Positions 24,301 to 35,672 are shown, counted from the stretch's first letter. The stretch: DNA of 64,000 nt from Sphaerolaimus hirsutus (GCA_964036195.1 OZ038452.1:22269785-22333784); one strand, 5' to 3'. Made by a program: numbers and translations. Notes: generated by a model not told the origin, from the sequence alone.

Positions 24301-27300
24301 GGCCACAGGCCCAAAAGTTAGTTATTGCAAATCAAGCAAATGCCAAATGTGGCAGTGAGCAATACAATCTATAGTCAAGAAGAAGCCAAATACTAAGATT
24401 CAAAAGATTTTCAACCTGACATTTAGAACCTGAAAGTTATCACTTGACATTTATGACTTGAAATTACCCACTTGACAATAACTTGACATAAACCACTTGA
24501 CATTTATGACTGAATGGCATCACTTGATATTTATGACTTGACATGAACTGCTTGCCATTTTTTCACCTGATAGTTTTCACTTGACATAAACAACTTGACA
24601 GGTATCACCTGAAAATTGTTACTTGACATATTACTTGACATTTGACATGACATTTATCACTTCACATTAAACTTGACATTTCACTTGAAATTTATCACTT
24701 GACGTTAAACTTGACATTTGACATGACATTTATCACTTGACATTAAGCTTGACATTTAACTTGACATTTGACTTGACATTTGACTTGACATTTCACTTGA
24801 AATTTATTACTTGACATTTCACTTGAAATTTATCACTTGGCATTTGACTTGACTTGACTTTAGACTTGACATTTAAAACTTGACATTTGACTTGATATTT
24901 GATCACTTGACATTAAACTTTACATTTGACTTGACATTTCTCACTTGAAATTTGACTTGACATTTATCACTTGAAATTTGACTTGACATATGACTTGATA
25001 TTTGACTTGACTTTTATGAGTTGACATTAAACTTGACATTTCACTTGAAATTTGTCACTTGACATTTGACTTGAAATGTGTCACTTGACATTTGACATGA
25101 CATTTGACATTACATTTCACTTGAAATTTATCACTTTACATTTGACTTGACATTTGACATGACATTTATCATCTGACATTAATCTTGACATTTCAATTGA
25201 AATTTATCAGTTGACATTTGACTTGAAAGTTATCACTTGAAATTTGATTTGATACTTTATCACTTGATATTTTATAACTATCTATCACTTGACATTTATC
25301 AATTGACATTTCACTTGAAATTATCACTTGACAATTATCACTTGACATTTCACTTGAAATCTACCACTTGACATTTATCACTTGATATTTGACTTGATAT
25401 TTTATCACTTAATATTTTATCACTAGACATCTATCACTTGACATTTATCACTTGACATTTGACTTGACATTTATAACTTGACATTTGACTTGACATCAAC
25501 CACTAGACATTTATGACCTGATAGTAATCAGCATGCAAGGTCACATGCTCAGTATCACATGAAGCAGTAGTTCAGGCATGTTTGCGCATTTTACACAAAA
25601 TAAGCAAACTTGAATAACTTTTGTAATCTGTACCAAAATTGCCAAAAATTGGCTCATTTGAAAGCTCTAGTCATGGCACACATCAACAAATTTTTTTTAT
25701 TGCCCCATTTGTATTCAAATTTTAAATTTATTGAGGTTTGAAAATTTCAAACAGATACCGTACCAAAGTGGGCGGAGCCTGTGAAAAAAAAATTCCCGAA
25801 AATAAGAAATGGCATCATATTCTCTTTCAAATGAGCCATCAACCATGAAAATCGGTCGTGTTTCAAGGAAGTTATTGCAGTTTGAAGATTTTCGGGAGAA
25901 CAAGAAAAACAACAACAACAAGAACACTACTTGAAAAAGAAAATGCGTAATAACTTCCTCCGAACTCAACCGTTGGATCTGAAAATTTGCATGGTGGTAC
26001 TTTTCGACACGGGCTTTTTAATGGTGCAGTCGGTTCTGCACTAGCGCATTGCGTTCCGAAGTTATTGCGATTTTAAATTTGCGATTTCCGCATTTTGGTG
26101 TGTCTGACCATATTATGGGTGGGTCGCTTGCGCCCTCCCTCGGCAGCGAGGGATGGCGCTGGCGCGCCCACCCGATAAAGAGAAAAACACAGAGAACATA
26201 AGTACACAAAGTAATCCTTCCATCCATCAAGTCAACACACCCCCATGTTCAACACAATCTCAAAACACCACACAACCCACCTTGCACTGTACCCGATGCG
26301 CTGGCAACAGAGCCGGGTCTGCCTGCCCGCCCACCTCCTTCTGCACGTCGCCGAACCACTTGAGCAGGCGCTCGCCCATGGCCGACAAGTCGTCCTAGGG
26401 GCAGTTCCTGACCTTGTAATGGAAAATGTCATGTAAAGTGTCAAAAGTCGTGTAAAATGCCCTGCAATATGGCAAACGTGTTTGACATTTTGCAGAGCAT
26501 TTTACACGACTTTTGACACTTTGCATGACATTTGACACTTTACAGGCCTTTTTACAGGGTCTGGGACTGGCACCTGGCTGCACACGTCGCCTCCATTGTA
26601 GGAAGTGTGACGCAGCGTGGCCGTGTTGGCGGGGTCGCGCTCGGCGAGCAGATCGTGCTTTAGAAGGTGGTCCACCTGAATGGTTGAATGGAAGTTTGAG
26701 AATGGCGCTGCGCGCATTAGTTTACTGCCAGATTTTAATGAACTCATAAATCGGCTCTGAACGCATTTGAGTTTACCAGAATGAGGTGCCTGTCAACTGC
26801 AGTTGATGGGGATTAAGAATAACTGATTCCAGTAAACAAATGCATTCAAAATCGATTTACGAGTTTACCAAAATCTGGCAGTAAACTAGTGTGCAAACTG
26901 TGGATTAGGTTACCGTAGGAAGGGTGCAGCTTTAGAAGGTTTTTCGACAAGTTTTCACATAAATCACGAGGTCAAAACGGCACCGAAAATTGAACCTCAT
27001 TCAAATGGCTGTCGTGCAGGCTGCGCTGCATCTTCTGCACGCGTCTCTTGTATTTTTCCAGCTTCGCGTAAGCTGCATTGGCCAATTTTTCACCATGATC
27101 ATTGTCAATTTCACCGTGATGCTTTTGTTTATCTGCTTGTCTGCGTGGAGCAATGTCACATTGAAACACAGTCCAGCAATTAGACACCCTTCAGGACAAG
27201 TTGACAAAAATGTTGCAAATTTACATCTTGTCGAGCTCGTTCTCCTTGACGCACAGGGCGGTGTTGCCGTGCACCAGACACACCTCGGTCGACAGGCAGT

Positions 27301-27533
27301 TCAGCGATGAACACATGTTGTCTGCGAGATTGATCAATGTATGCGTCGGCATTGGTGGCGCTATGGCATTGCTCAGAGAATTGACTGGCATTCTCCAATA
27401 GAGCGGCAGTTTGAAAATGTTGACGATTAGAATAAAAGTTCGATGTGAAAGCCGATTTCAATAAAGTAAGCATCACAATTCTGGCGAAATAATCTCTCCT
27501 CGAGTAACCCTCCACCGCGTTTTTCTGGCGAAA
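21377..27533 (-). CDS. Testican/SPOCK-like extracellular proteoglycan core, 9 exons found, 5' end missing
   Basis: Secreted matrix protein of the SPARC/testican family. Exons (minus): 27477-27533, 27225-27322, 26996-27140, 26574-26675, 26293-26394, 23315-23507, 22894-22950, 21507-21650, 21377-21408; every phase joins. Order: YSRRDYFARI (testican N-terminal motif); EGF-like follistatin part (CLSTEVCLVHGNTALC); charged linker; EC module beginning CSQDDLSAMGERLLKWF; two EF loops (DGDQSGTLTLEE, DDNADNKISLDE) with CIKPF and WCDCF cysteines; REEPPC; thyroglobulin type-1 domain (CDTDGYYRPEQC, CWCV); acidic end EPDEDEDEL. EC followed by thyroglobulin plus an acidic tail distinguishes testican from SPARC. 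No Kazal cysteines are present. One in-frame TGA lies at 27302-27304. The signal-peptide exon should lie above 27533. Introns are loaded with MITEs, and one intron is an introner-like element. Confidence 0.9.
21771..22819. mobile_element. hAT-like MITE, CAGAGTTG family, AACGTA word, in testican intron
   Basis: 8-bp duplication ATTCAAAG (21763-21770, 22820-22827). Near-identical to 13009-14993 without its nested insertion, so it serves as the empty-site control for 13737-14670. Confidence 0.92.
23091..23298. mobile_element. hAT-like MITE, TAGTGATG ends, GCGCC word, next to testican splice donor
   Basis: 8-bp duplication CCCCAGCC (23083-23090, 23299-23306). The right flank is only about 8 bp from the GTGAGT donor at 23314 of the EF-hand exon. 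Confidence 0.92.
23784..24283. repeat. Near-perfect 233-bp hairpin in testican intron
   Basis: Arms 23784-24016 and 24051-24283 are complementary with one mismatch noticed (AGAGAAATG against CATTTCCCT); loop 34 nt. The same open frame (MDTAPNHVYAF...) reads out from both sides, which only reflects the symmetry. A related fold-back copy is at 38275-38933. Confidence 0.9.
24400..25560. repeat. Degenerate TTGACATT tandem array
   Basis: More than 1 kb of CACTTGACATTTATCACTTGACATTTGACTTGACAT-type words on one strand, unit about 8-18 bp, no fixed period. Lies in the largest testican intron. The word is the same one that fills introner-like elements (TGACATTTGACA). Confidence 0.85.
25680..26175. 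repeat. Dispersed repeat, inverted copy at 37520-38010
   Basis: About 490 bp from the CAATAAATTT-type left end to GGCGCTGGCGCGCCCACCC, including an AAGAACAACAACAACA block. The reverse complement recurs near-identically 12 kb to the right. Confidence 0.85.
26395..26573 (-). mobile_element. Introner-like element forming a complete testican intron
   Basis: On the minus strand the 179-bp intron starts GTGCCAGTCCCAGACCCTGT and ends GGTCAGGAACTGCCCCTAG. The upstream exon ends CCAG. The frame joins phase 0 to phase 0 within CSQ|DDLSAM of the conserved EC start. Interior words GTGTCAAATGTC/GTAAAATGC face each other around the centre. Its right end is more diverged than that of the LRR-gene example. 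Confidence 0.85.
26711..26894. mobile_element. CACACTAGTTTACT inverted-repeat MITE in testican intron
   Basis: Left GCGCATTAGTTTACTGCCAG, right CTGGCAGTAAACTAGTGTGC; sister copy 44809-44979. Shares the CACTAGTT end with the GTTGACA and TTTTCACC families. Confidence 0.75.
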
Positions 27534-27562
27534 CTGTAAACTATAAGTTTTCTTCTGAAATG

Positions 27563-27785
27563 GATAGTTGTTAAAACGTATTTACGTTTACTCGATAAAT
27601 ACGTAACTCGCGTACTGCGTAAATATGTTTACGTTTCCTCCCCCAAAAAGTATTTTACTCAACTTTTACGCAGTGTAAAAGTAAAAATAAAATACTTTAC
27701 GTTTTCTGTACTCAGGTGTGAGTAATATAAGAACACTTTACGTTACGTTTACTTTTAAAAAAGTTCAGTACTTTTAACAACTCTG
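27563..27785. mobile_element. hAT-like MITE, CAGAGTTG family, short
   Basis: 8-bp duplication CTGAAATG (27555-27562, 27786-27793). The left end is mutated to GATAGTTG and the right end is CAACTCTG. TTTACG/CGTAAA words. Immediately upstream of the first testican exon found. Confidence 0.8.
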
Positions 27786-27837
27786 CTGAAATGCTCTATC
27801 TTGTAGCACCTCGGCGCTTTTTCTGGCGCTTAATGGA

Positions 27838-29174
27838 GCGATTACAGCTCGGGCGTAAAATTCCAGCGTAAAATTCCATCGCAAAATTGATTACATGAAA
27901 GTAGATGATGATACAGGTCTGCAATTTTTCATGGAGAATATGTTTATCAAGACCTTCATTGTGACTAAGGGTCGTCGTCCACAGTCACTTCTATTTGATT
28001 GTGAAAATTCAAAAATTTCGATTTTGCGTTGAAATTTTACGCCAGCTGAAGAAAAGTCAATTCTACGCCAGGTGATTGCATGCAATGACATAGCGTAGAA
28101 TTGATTTTTCTTCAGCTGGCATAAATTCCAACGTAAAATAGAAATTTTTGAATTTCCACAATCAAATGGCAGTGACTGTGGATGATGATTCTCGGACACA
28201 ATGAAGGTATTGATAAACATATTCTCCGTGAAAAATTGGGGAGTATCCCATTAGGACAAAAGTGCATTCATACAACAGTAGCTATTGTACAACAAAAGTG
28301 CTCTTTAGTACAAAACGTGGTTTTGTACAACACTAATCCTGATTGTACAGGACATGTTCCATCCGTACAACAAATGTCGCTTTTTTACAACAAGAGTAAG
28401 TAGCATTCAAGATATAATGTCATTATATTTCACATGCAACACAATATTACGTCTACTTGAGTTTCCACACCTGTTAGAAAAGAAGCAAATTGAAGGTGGA
28501 ACATCAAAGCTTCAATCAAGCAGAAAGAGGCCAAGACACTTTACATACCTGTTGCATTTATGTGCTATATTTACAGTGCACTTAGTTGTGCAAATCAAAA
28601 TTTGATTTGCAAAATAAAATGTATTTCATTTGTAAATAGTTTTATTTGTAAATATGTTTTTTTGGGGAAATTTAAAAAAATTTTGGGGTTGCAGATATAT
28701 GACTACTTCAATAGTGATATATGGATATATGACGAGATGCAGCAGCAAATGCAGCAAATGCAGCAAATGCTAGAGCTGCTATGCATGCATCAGATTAATG
28801 TGCCAGGACTTACTGAGCAGCACGATCTGTCTGGTGCTATTGGTGATGTGATTAGGCTAGAAATCTAGCATTTTCACTCAGAATAATCTTATTTGTTCTA
28901 ATCCGCTAAGCCATACCTGTAATGAGAAGTTATCTTGTATAAAATCGACATTTGTTGTACGGATGTGACATGTGTTGTACAATCGGGATTACTGTTGTAC
29001 AAAAGCGCGTTTTGTACTAATGAGCACCTTTGTTGTACAATCGCACTGTTGTACAAATGACTTTTGTCCTATGACGCACACTCGAAAAATTGCAGACCTG
29101 TATCATCATCCACTTTTATGTAACCAATTTTGCGATGGAATTTTACGCTGGAATTTTACGCCCGAGCTGTAATC
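27838..29174. mobile_element. Inverted-repeat element with about 90-bp arms and a nested element
   Basis: Arms CGATTACAGCTCGGGCGTAA (27838 on) and complement (to 29174), with GGAATTTTACGCTGGAATTTTACG words. A second inverted-repeat element (about 28249-29075, ends ATTAGGACAAAAGT/ACTTTTGTCCTA with TTGTACAACA words) is nested inside. An open frame at 28560-28868 inside it has no recognisable domain. Confidence 0.75.
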
Positions 29175-29360
29175 GTAGCATACAAACAATAATTGTCGGT
29201 CGACCCCTTAAGGATACACGCGATTTCCAAGGGGTAACAATAAAACAAACTTTCGTGAAACGCATCGGGATAGTAACGGCCCATGGTAGCCGAAATCCCG
29301 CTTGCTCCTGTAAAAGCAATATTTATTTGATAACAAAACTGGAGGAGGTTTAACTATCTA

Positions 29361-29818
29361 CCGTATTTCCTCGAACATACCCCCCCCCCCTCGAAATACC
29401 CCCCCCCCCTCGTTTGACCCCCCCCCCCCCTCTCGAGACACTATGAAACAATCACCCCCCCCCCTCGAAATACCCCCCCCCAAATTGATGTAAAGAGAAC
29501 GCACATGACAAATACAGCAGTTTGTGTTCTACGTAGTGCGAACCCACGTAAAACAATGGCGAATCACGTTAGAACAGGTACATACCATCTACATACTAAT
29601 ATTAGTCTACAGAACCTTATAAATGGCGGTTTTTGTTGCATTTTTCGACGTCTGCGTACGTTTCAGACGACAATTTCGTACTTGGTTTTCAAATTTTTTC
29701 TTGTGAAACAATAACCCCCCCCCCCTCGAAATACCCCCCCCTCGTTTAACCCCCCCCCCCCCCTGTCGGGACCACTATGAAACAATCACCCCCCGGGGGG
29801 TATTTCGAGGAAATACGG
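29361..29818. mobile_element. TA-flanked MITE, CCGTATTTCC family
   Basis: Complementary ends between TA; C-runs of 8-12 alternate with CTCGAAATA words. The middle carries the TTTTTCGACGTCTGCGTACG block shared with 11218-11702 and 60918-61332. Confidence 0.85.
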
Positions 29819-29847
29819 TATCACAGGTTTGAAAATCCCAGAATTTT

Positions 29848-30227
29848 TCATAAAATTACCGCCAAAATGAACGGAGCAATCGATAGAAGTAAGAATAAAT
29901 TTAGTGGCACCATCGTGTTGTATAATTCCTCCTGTGTATGAAAAGAATCCACCTTCAAGCTACCAAAAAACATGAAACTAGCCCACGAAAAGTAACATCA
30001 AATAGACACACTTAAACACCTAACACCCACCCAAAATAGCCACACCACACATCCATAAATCACACTGAAAGACGAAAAAAAACAGACTACTGAAAGTGGC
30101 AGCGGCAAAATGCTTACTCAAGGCCACACGTGAACAGGACACGTAAAGCGGTCTCACTTGGCACAGAAGTATTTGTGAAAGCGACTGAGAGAAGGTGGAC
30201 CCCAGTATCCGGGCATGGGCGTGAAAT
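29848..30227 (-). CDS. Small membrane protein, C-terminal three exons
   Basis: Not recognised. Exons (minus) 30158-30227, 30031-30064 and 29848-29931 have good splice sites (GTGAGA, GTGGGT donors; TTTCAG, TACACAG acceptors) and phases 2 then 0 that join. The product reads FTPMPGYWGPPSLSRFHKYF, then VIYGCVVWLFW, then a hydrophobic end (NLFLLLSIAPFILAVIL) directly before the stop at 29848-29850. Two hydrophobic stretches suggest a small integral membrane protein. The 5' exon was not found; a GCGCC-word MITE starts at 30520. Confidence rests on phase agreement and composition only. Confidence 0.45.
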
Positions 30228-30519
30228 CTATTTAGAGGTTGTTGGATTGTGAAATGTGGTTATTTGTGGGATTTAGTGAGGTGGTGTAATTTTTTGTTGA
30301 CTTTTAGGCAGCGGTTAAGTGACAGTTGCCGTTTTAACGGGTGCGGGTGACAGATAACCCCCCCCCCCCCGCAACGCTTCCAGGTCTAAAGAACCGAGGA
30401 AAAATACATGATGTATAAATTTGGTACAAATTGCATTGCAGCCACACATTCGACGATTTTTCAGTTGATCGCCGGCCGACAGTCGATTACGTCTGCAGCA
30501 TCTAGTGTTTGCAGCTTCA

Positions 30520-30832
30520 TAGTGATGTAAAAGCGCCATGGCGCTGGCGCCTAGCGCAAGCTACACCAAAAAGCGCCATGGCGCTTTTGGCGCTATCATG
30601 CTGTGGCGCAATGCCGTTGAAAGCGCCATGGCGCTTGGCGCCAAGCCCTTGAAAGCGCCAGGGCGCTTGGCGCTATTTTTGCCCGGCGCCAGCAACAAAA
30701 TGCCTGGTGCTGGCGCCAAAGCAAAAAGCGCCATGGCGCTTGGCGCCATTTTCCTCTGACGCCATTGGCGCTGGGGGTCGGAAAAGCGCCATGGCGCTTG
30801 GCGCCAAAGTCCTGGCGCTTTTCACATCACTA
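30520..30832. mobile_element. hAT-like MITE, TAGTGATG ends, GCGCC word
   Basis: Ends TAGTGATG/CATCACTA; the flanks CAGCTTCA and CACCTGCA match at 6 of 8, so the duplication has decayed. Long GCGCCATGGCGC arrays. Confidence 0.8.
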
Positions 30833-31124
30833 CACCTGCACTTCCTGCAGTGTTCAGCGGATGACTTTTGCCAGCGACAAACTCGCGATTAAATTTTCCG
30901 CCGACGCTTTACACGACACGCGGCGCAACACGTTTGCGCAAGCCTCTAGCCAGACTCCAAACAAACATCAAATAGCCCAGGGCAAAGTAAAGCCATGTTA
31001 TTTACATCGTGTACACACAGACTGCGTATTCGAGTTTTAGAGCATTTTAGAGAAGTGAAATGACGGCGCACCTAACCAGGCAAGCATCAAACTAATGAAT
31101 GACGTGGAACAACGCAACGAGCCC

Positions 31125-31503
31125 ACACACGCTAGTTGACATCGCAAAATCGTGTCAACTCAATGTCAACTAAATAGCACAAAAAAGCATCACACCTAAC
31201 AGAAACAATGAGATTTAACTGTCATGATGTAAAATTAACAATACCGAGTGGAGCGCATACTTTGCTCAGAATCCTACCATAATTTAATGAATAAAATCTT
31301 GTGATAAATTTCTCAATGAAGTATTACATGGCAAAAACTAATTATTATGATGAAAAGCTGTATAATTTTTAGTTCATTATTCAGATGGTTATGCAAAGTG
31401 TGATGTCCGCCGAGTATACCTATATCAGACAGGAATGCTGAAATCAAATCAGATAATTTGCTAAAATTCAGTTGATACGAATTCAGTTGACATCTAGTGT
31501 GTG
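31125..31503. mobile_element. CACACTAGTTGACA-family element with nested element
   Basis: Left CACACGCTAGTTGACATCGC, right GTTGACATCTAGTGTGTG. Inside, about 31250-31425 shares CAGAATCCTACCATAATTTAATGAAT and CCGCCGAGTATA with 34737-34933. Confidence 0.7.
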
Positions 31504-33085
31504 TGGCGCCAAAATTCCATTTTTGTGCGTGTTACCTACCACAACCCGTATTATACCTGTAAAAGGGCCAGACCCAGTAAAATGCCATACAGTGCCAAAA
31601 CTGAAAACGTCATGTAAAATGGCAAATTTTATTTTTACTGTATTTTTTGACTGCATGGCATCTGACATTTTGCAGGGTCTGGGAGCTGAAACGGGCGGTG
31701 GTACCGCACAGGAGTTCCAAGTCATCGCAGATGCCAGTAGATTTAAAGTAGAAAGGCCGGATAGGATAGCTGGACCCCAGATAAGTGTTTACCTTGAAAA
31801 CAACGTGGAGACTGTTTCGATGTTGTTGTTTTTTCTACTTACAATTTCATAGCAGATGACCGTCACTGTTTTCGGGTACACGCGTTTTTTTCCAATTTTC
31901 GACAGTTTTAAATAGTTGAGGTCAAGAAAAGGTATGGGTCTTAGAAAGGTCTCGGGATGGGGAATCGCGTCGCGAACGTAGAACCCAGGGACCTGCGCCG
32001 TTACTCATCTAAACCCATTATTCATCCTGCCGATTACCCATATAATTCAAGCTTTAGAAAAGCTCTACAGTAATCATTTTACTACATCGAGATGCACTGC
32101 GCACTGGCAACCATGGACGGGTGATGGGTAGAATCATATAAGTACTGGGTCTAGATTAATATGGGTTTAGATGAGTAATATGCTTTAGCTGAACCCAGTC
32201 TGTTAGCCTGACCTAACACCACATCTGATATAGGGATGGCACCAGGGGATCCTGGATTTTGACCCTCCTTCTGGTGATAGACAGCTGAAATTTTTTTAGG
32301 CAGGTGTGGGGCTTCAATATATGGGCTTGATCCTCATTGGAGACCTCTGGATAAAACTTTGTCAACTGCATCGTTTCAAATCAGATTATAAAACGTATTT
32401 TTTTTAGTACCAGTCATTTATCCATCAGGTACTTTGCAAGCACATTTCACATATCAATCTTAATTCGTTATTGACTATTCTTGGTTATTTTTGTACTATG
32501 TACTTTCGCTTATATGCTTCTATTTCTAGCAATTGACCCCCCTTACTGCCTACCACTTTGAAAAATCCTGTAAAATTCAACCCCCCCCCCAAAAAAAACT
32601 TTTTTTCAGCTATATATCCCTCCAAAGGGGCAATTTGCTATTTATCCAACCTCCAGAGGGTCAAAATAAGAATACAACAGTAACTTGCAGTCAACTACAG
32701 GGATATTTGGCAGAAACCACTTGCTGCTAAAATATGGACCCGCAGCCATTCCTTATGTGCCACAATGCTGTGACAATAAATGTTGTTTTTCCCATTTAAA
32801 ATACTAACATTAAATACTGTTCTATAATAGAAATTCAGCTAATTCGAATTTTTTAAACAAAAAACAATCAGACTGAAAAAAAGTTTTTTTTCCATCTCAG
32901 ATCTGAAAACAGCATCAACCCAAACGTCCCTTGCAATAACCTACACTTCAAATTCTTGTATTCGAATTCATTCATTTCGAATTTAATTTTTCAGAAAGCT
33001 AGAAATCGTCTTGATGAACCCACTTCATTCATTCTAAATAACAGATAAAAATCAAAACAAGGCATAAACACCGATTGTCACCGTA
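31504..33085. other. No confident gene
   Basis: Contains an introner-resembling stretch (31560-31690), C- and A-runs near 32580 and AT-rich DNA. A plus-strand open frame (31472-31852) crosses the repeat and is not supported. The LLPH 3' UTR probably begins just left of 33086. Confidence 0.4.
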
Positions 33086-33857
33086 TCACAACTTGATAGT
33101 CTTGGGCTTAGTTTTCAGCTTCTTCTTGTCTGTTTTCTTTTTGATCGCTTTAATTTTCTTGATGCTTCTTTGATTCATCCAGGCGGGATACTGGCCATTT
33201 TCGTTGCACAATTTCGTCGATTTTTTCGTCACTTTTCCAGAAGTTGCAACTGAAATTGAAAGGCAACATTTCGATTGGCATTCATCGCTAATGACTAGGG
33301 TTAAAAGAGACCAAGGTCTCAGCCTCGCTTATCAAAAATTAAAATGTCAGTTTTGTTCTCAAAAACGTGATTTCGTTAAAATCCTACTAATTGAGGATTT
33401 GGGACCATGCGGGGAAGGATGCTGTCAAATAAACGCTAGTGCAATAGTATACATGTGTTGACGAACCAGCAGTATCCATTTTCACGATCGCATTTCCGTC
33501 GCCCGATTTGACAGAAGACTCGGGTGTTAATGTGTCTGCACAGGGTTAACAATGATTGGCAAGTTGTTGAAGTGACGTCAAAACTTTATGGTAATGGTTG
33601 AAAATTCACTTCACGCGAGTACATGGAGGTATAAATACACCTAGATACAAATGCAAAATCCATATAAAAGGTCCCACACAAATTGGACCATTGCCAATAC
33701 AGCATAAATCTATTAACATACCTGGGACAGGCATTTGCTGTTCTAGAGCATCTTTAGCGGCTAGTCGCTTTAGTTTGGCCACTTCACGTGGCAAAAATTT
33801 CACTCGGCGCTGTGCGCGCACTTTCCGTTTGCGCTTAGACCTCATTGACTTCGCCAT
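33086..33857 (-). CDS. LLPH: LLP homolog (LLPH), nuclear/nucleolar ribosome-biogenesis factor, 2 exons, complete
   Basis: Small basic nuclear protein (LAPS18-like family) of large-subunit ribosome biogenesis. Exon 1 33722-33857 encodes MAKSMRSKRKRKVRAQRR..., matching the family N-terminus MAKS(L/M)RSK(W/R)KRK. The GTATGT donor leaves phase 1, and after a 472-bp intron exon 2 33086-33249 encodes the family signature GQYPAWMNQR and a Lys-rich tail ending TIKL. Predicted 99 residues, shorter than vertebrate LLPH (about 129) because the middle acidic linker is shorter. Start chosen as the ATG that begins the conserved MAKS. No transposon end was recognised in the intron. Confidence 0.92.
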
Positions 33858-34736
33858 TTCGAGTGGGCCTTTCTTTTTTTGCGAAATAACCTATTTCGGG
33901 ACAATTTTCAGTTTATCTGTCCAGGCTAGGAAATAAAAAGATTTTGTACGGGATAATGCGTAACGTTGTTTCGTATAAGGCGGGGTTTGCATATGTTTTT
34001 CCCAAAATAACGTTAACTAATTTGGCAAAATGCCAGACTCTGGCCACCCCGTTTTGCGTTCGCGTTTTATTTCGTCACTATGTTTTACGCCCAGGTATTT
34101 GGTGATTCATAAATTCAGGGGATTCAGGTGAAGTTCTAGTTTACTCTAGGGTGATTTTAAAGCCTACCAAATACATGTGTGTAGTGTAAAAGGAATTTGA
34201 TACACAGTAAAGTTTGTATAGCTAGAAAGCCCTTTTTGTAGTTTGTCTGACCTATCGAGAAATGCTCAAGGCACATTTTTGGCACTTTTGGGACAAATAT
34301 TCTATAGTCTCTTACTGTTACCAATGCATGAAACACCTCATAGCCATTTGATTTTGGTTCTGTGTGTCTTACGAATTTGTTTTTGTGCAAATGTTCGATA
34401 TTTTCCAAACCGTAAAAAATGCCACGTTGTTGGTGATTGTTGATATATGTTTGGTTTGAAGCCGATTATTTATTCGATCGAATACCAGAAAAGCAGAGAT
34501 TTATTCAAGCTTGGTTTTTAATCCTGAACGCAAAAAGGTCATGATAATGTTTTTAATGAACGTACGCGCGATGCCCACTTCAGGTTAATGATTTGATTAA
34601 ATACCTTGCCTATTTATGAACGTATGACGCACGCGCGCGACATTGATTTCTGTGAACTAATTTGAGATCCTTTGATAGGTTATTCTCTGTTATTCCGACC
34701 CGATTTTTACCCGCAAAACTGTCCCGGCATTTTGCC

Positions 34737-34933
34737 TATATTTGGCGGACCGCAAAGTGTGCACAGAATCCTACCATAATTTAATGAATACAATATTGTG
34801 ATAAATTTGATAATTAATTTTTTGCATAGTAAAAACGAAATGTTATGATGAATTTTATAAATAATTATTGGTTCATCATTCAGATGGGTTATGGTAGGTT
34901 TCCATACTAAGTGTGCCGTCCGCCGAGTATACA
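34737..34933. mobile_element. Short inverted-repeat MITE, TATACTCGGCGGAC ends
   Basis: Left TATATTTGGCGGACCGCAAAGT, right ACTAAGTGTGCCGTCCGCCGAGTATA. Related sequence is nested in 31125-31503. Confidence 0.7.
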
Positions 34934-35282
34934 ATATTCGGAAGAGATTAATCTTGTCGTTTTTTTCTTTGACCGGCCGGTAGAAAAGTTTTATGGCGAC
35001 ACTTTGTCATATCGACTGACCTTTACAACTGTAAATAAATAAAATACACAATACGCAGGCGGAAGGAAGCGGGCGCTCCCTGGAAAACTAAAAGTTGTCT
35101 GCCGCCTGGCGCGTAGAATGTATTTAATTAATTTCCATACTTCACAAACTGTACACTGCAATCCATCAAATGGTTCTACGCGCCAACTTCATGGACACAT
35201 TTAAATTTCAACTTCGGTTATTTTGGGGTTGTGGTGTTGCTTTTTTCGTCTTATCGACTTTTCAACTTCACTCAAATATATA

Positions 35283-35672
35283 CCGTAAATCCTCGAAAAG
35301 TCCCCGGGGGAGTTATTTTCTCAGAAGTTTTTGAGGGGGGACTTTTCGAGGGGGGGAGTTATTTTTTCGTCGGAATATTTAGTAAAAAGCTTGATCAATA
35401 TATATATCATCTGAATGGGGTTAAGTAGGTTGCATAAACGTGTAAGGCAGAATAGAAATCCCATAATTCATGCAATGAAATCAATGCTAGTGTGCATCAA
35501 CTGCAAAATAATGCCTACTTTTAATGAACATATACATACATACGTTTTTTATACATGGATTTCTTTCCCACCCATAAAAGAGGGGGGAGTTATTCGAGGG
35601 GGGAATTATTATTTCCTCAGTCAGCTTACAGGGGGGAGTTGTACGAGGGGGGACTTATTCGAGGATTTACGG
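35283..35672. mobile_element. TA-flanked MITE, CCGTAAATCCTCGAA subtype
   Basis: Ends CCGTAAATCCTCGAA and its complement between TA. The subterminal word is AGTTATTCGAGGGGG where the main subtype has TATTTCGAGGGGG. Confidence 0.8.

Noticed and set aside
24400-25560. CRISPR-like array
   Set aside because: Units are 8-18 bp, degenerate, with no constant spacer length; the context is a eukaryotic intron.
27302-27304. Selenocysteine codon
   Set aside because: The TGA does not align with a conserved testican cysteine and no SECIS was identified; sequencing error or allele is simpler.
29361-29818. Telomere-like or quadruplex island on its own
   Set aside because: The G/C runs belong to a repeated TA-flanked MITE with defined ends.
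31560-31690. Additional introner-like element
   Set aside because: Contains CCAGACCCAGTAAAATGCC and GCAGGGTCTGGGAGCTG, but the outer ends lack the GTGCCA and GCCCCCAG pattern, so ends cannot be set.
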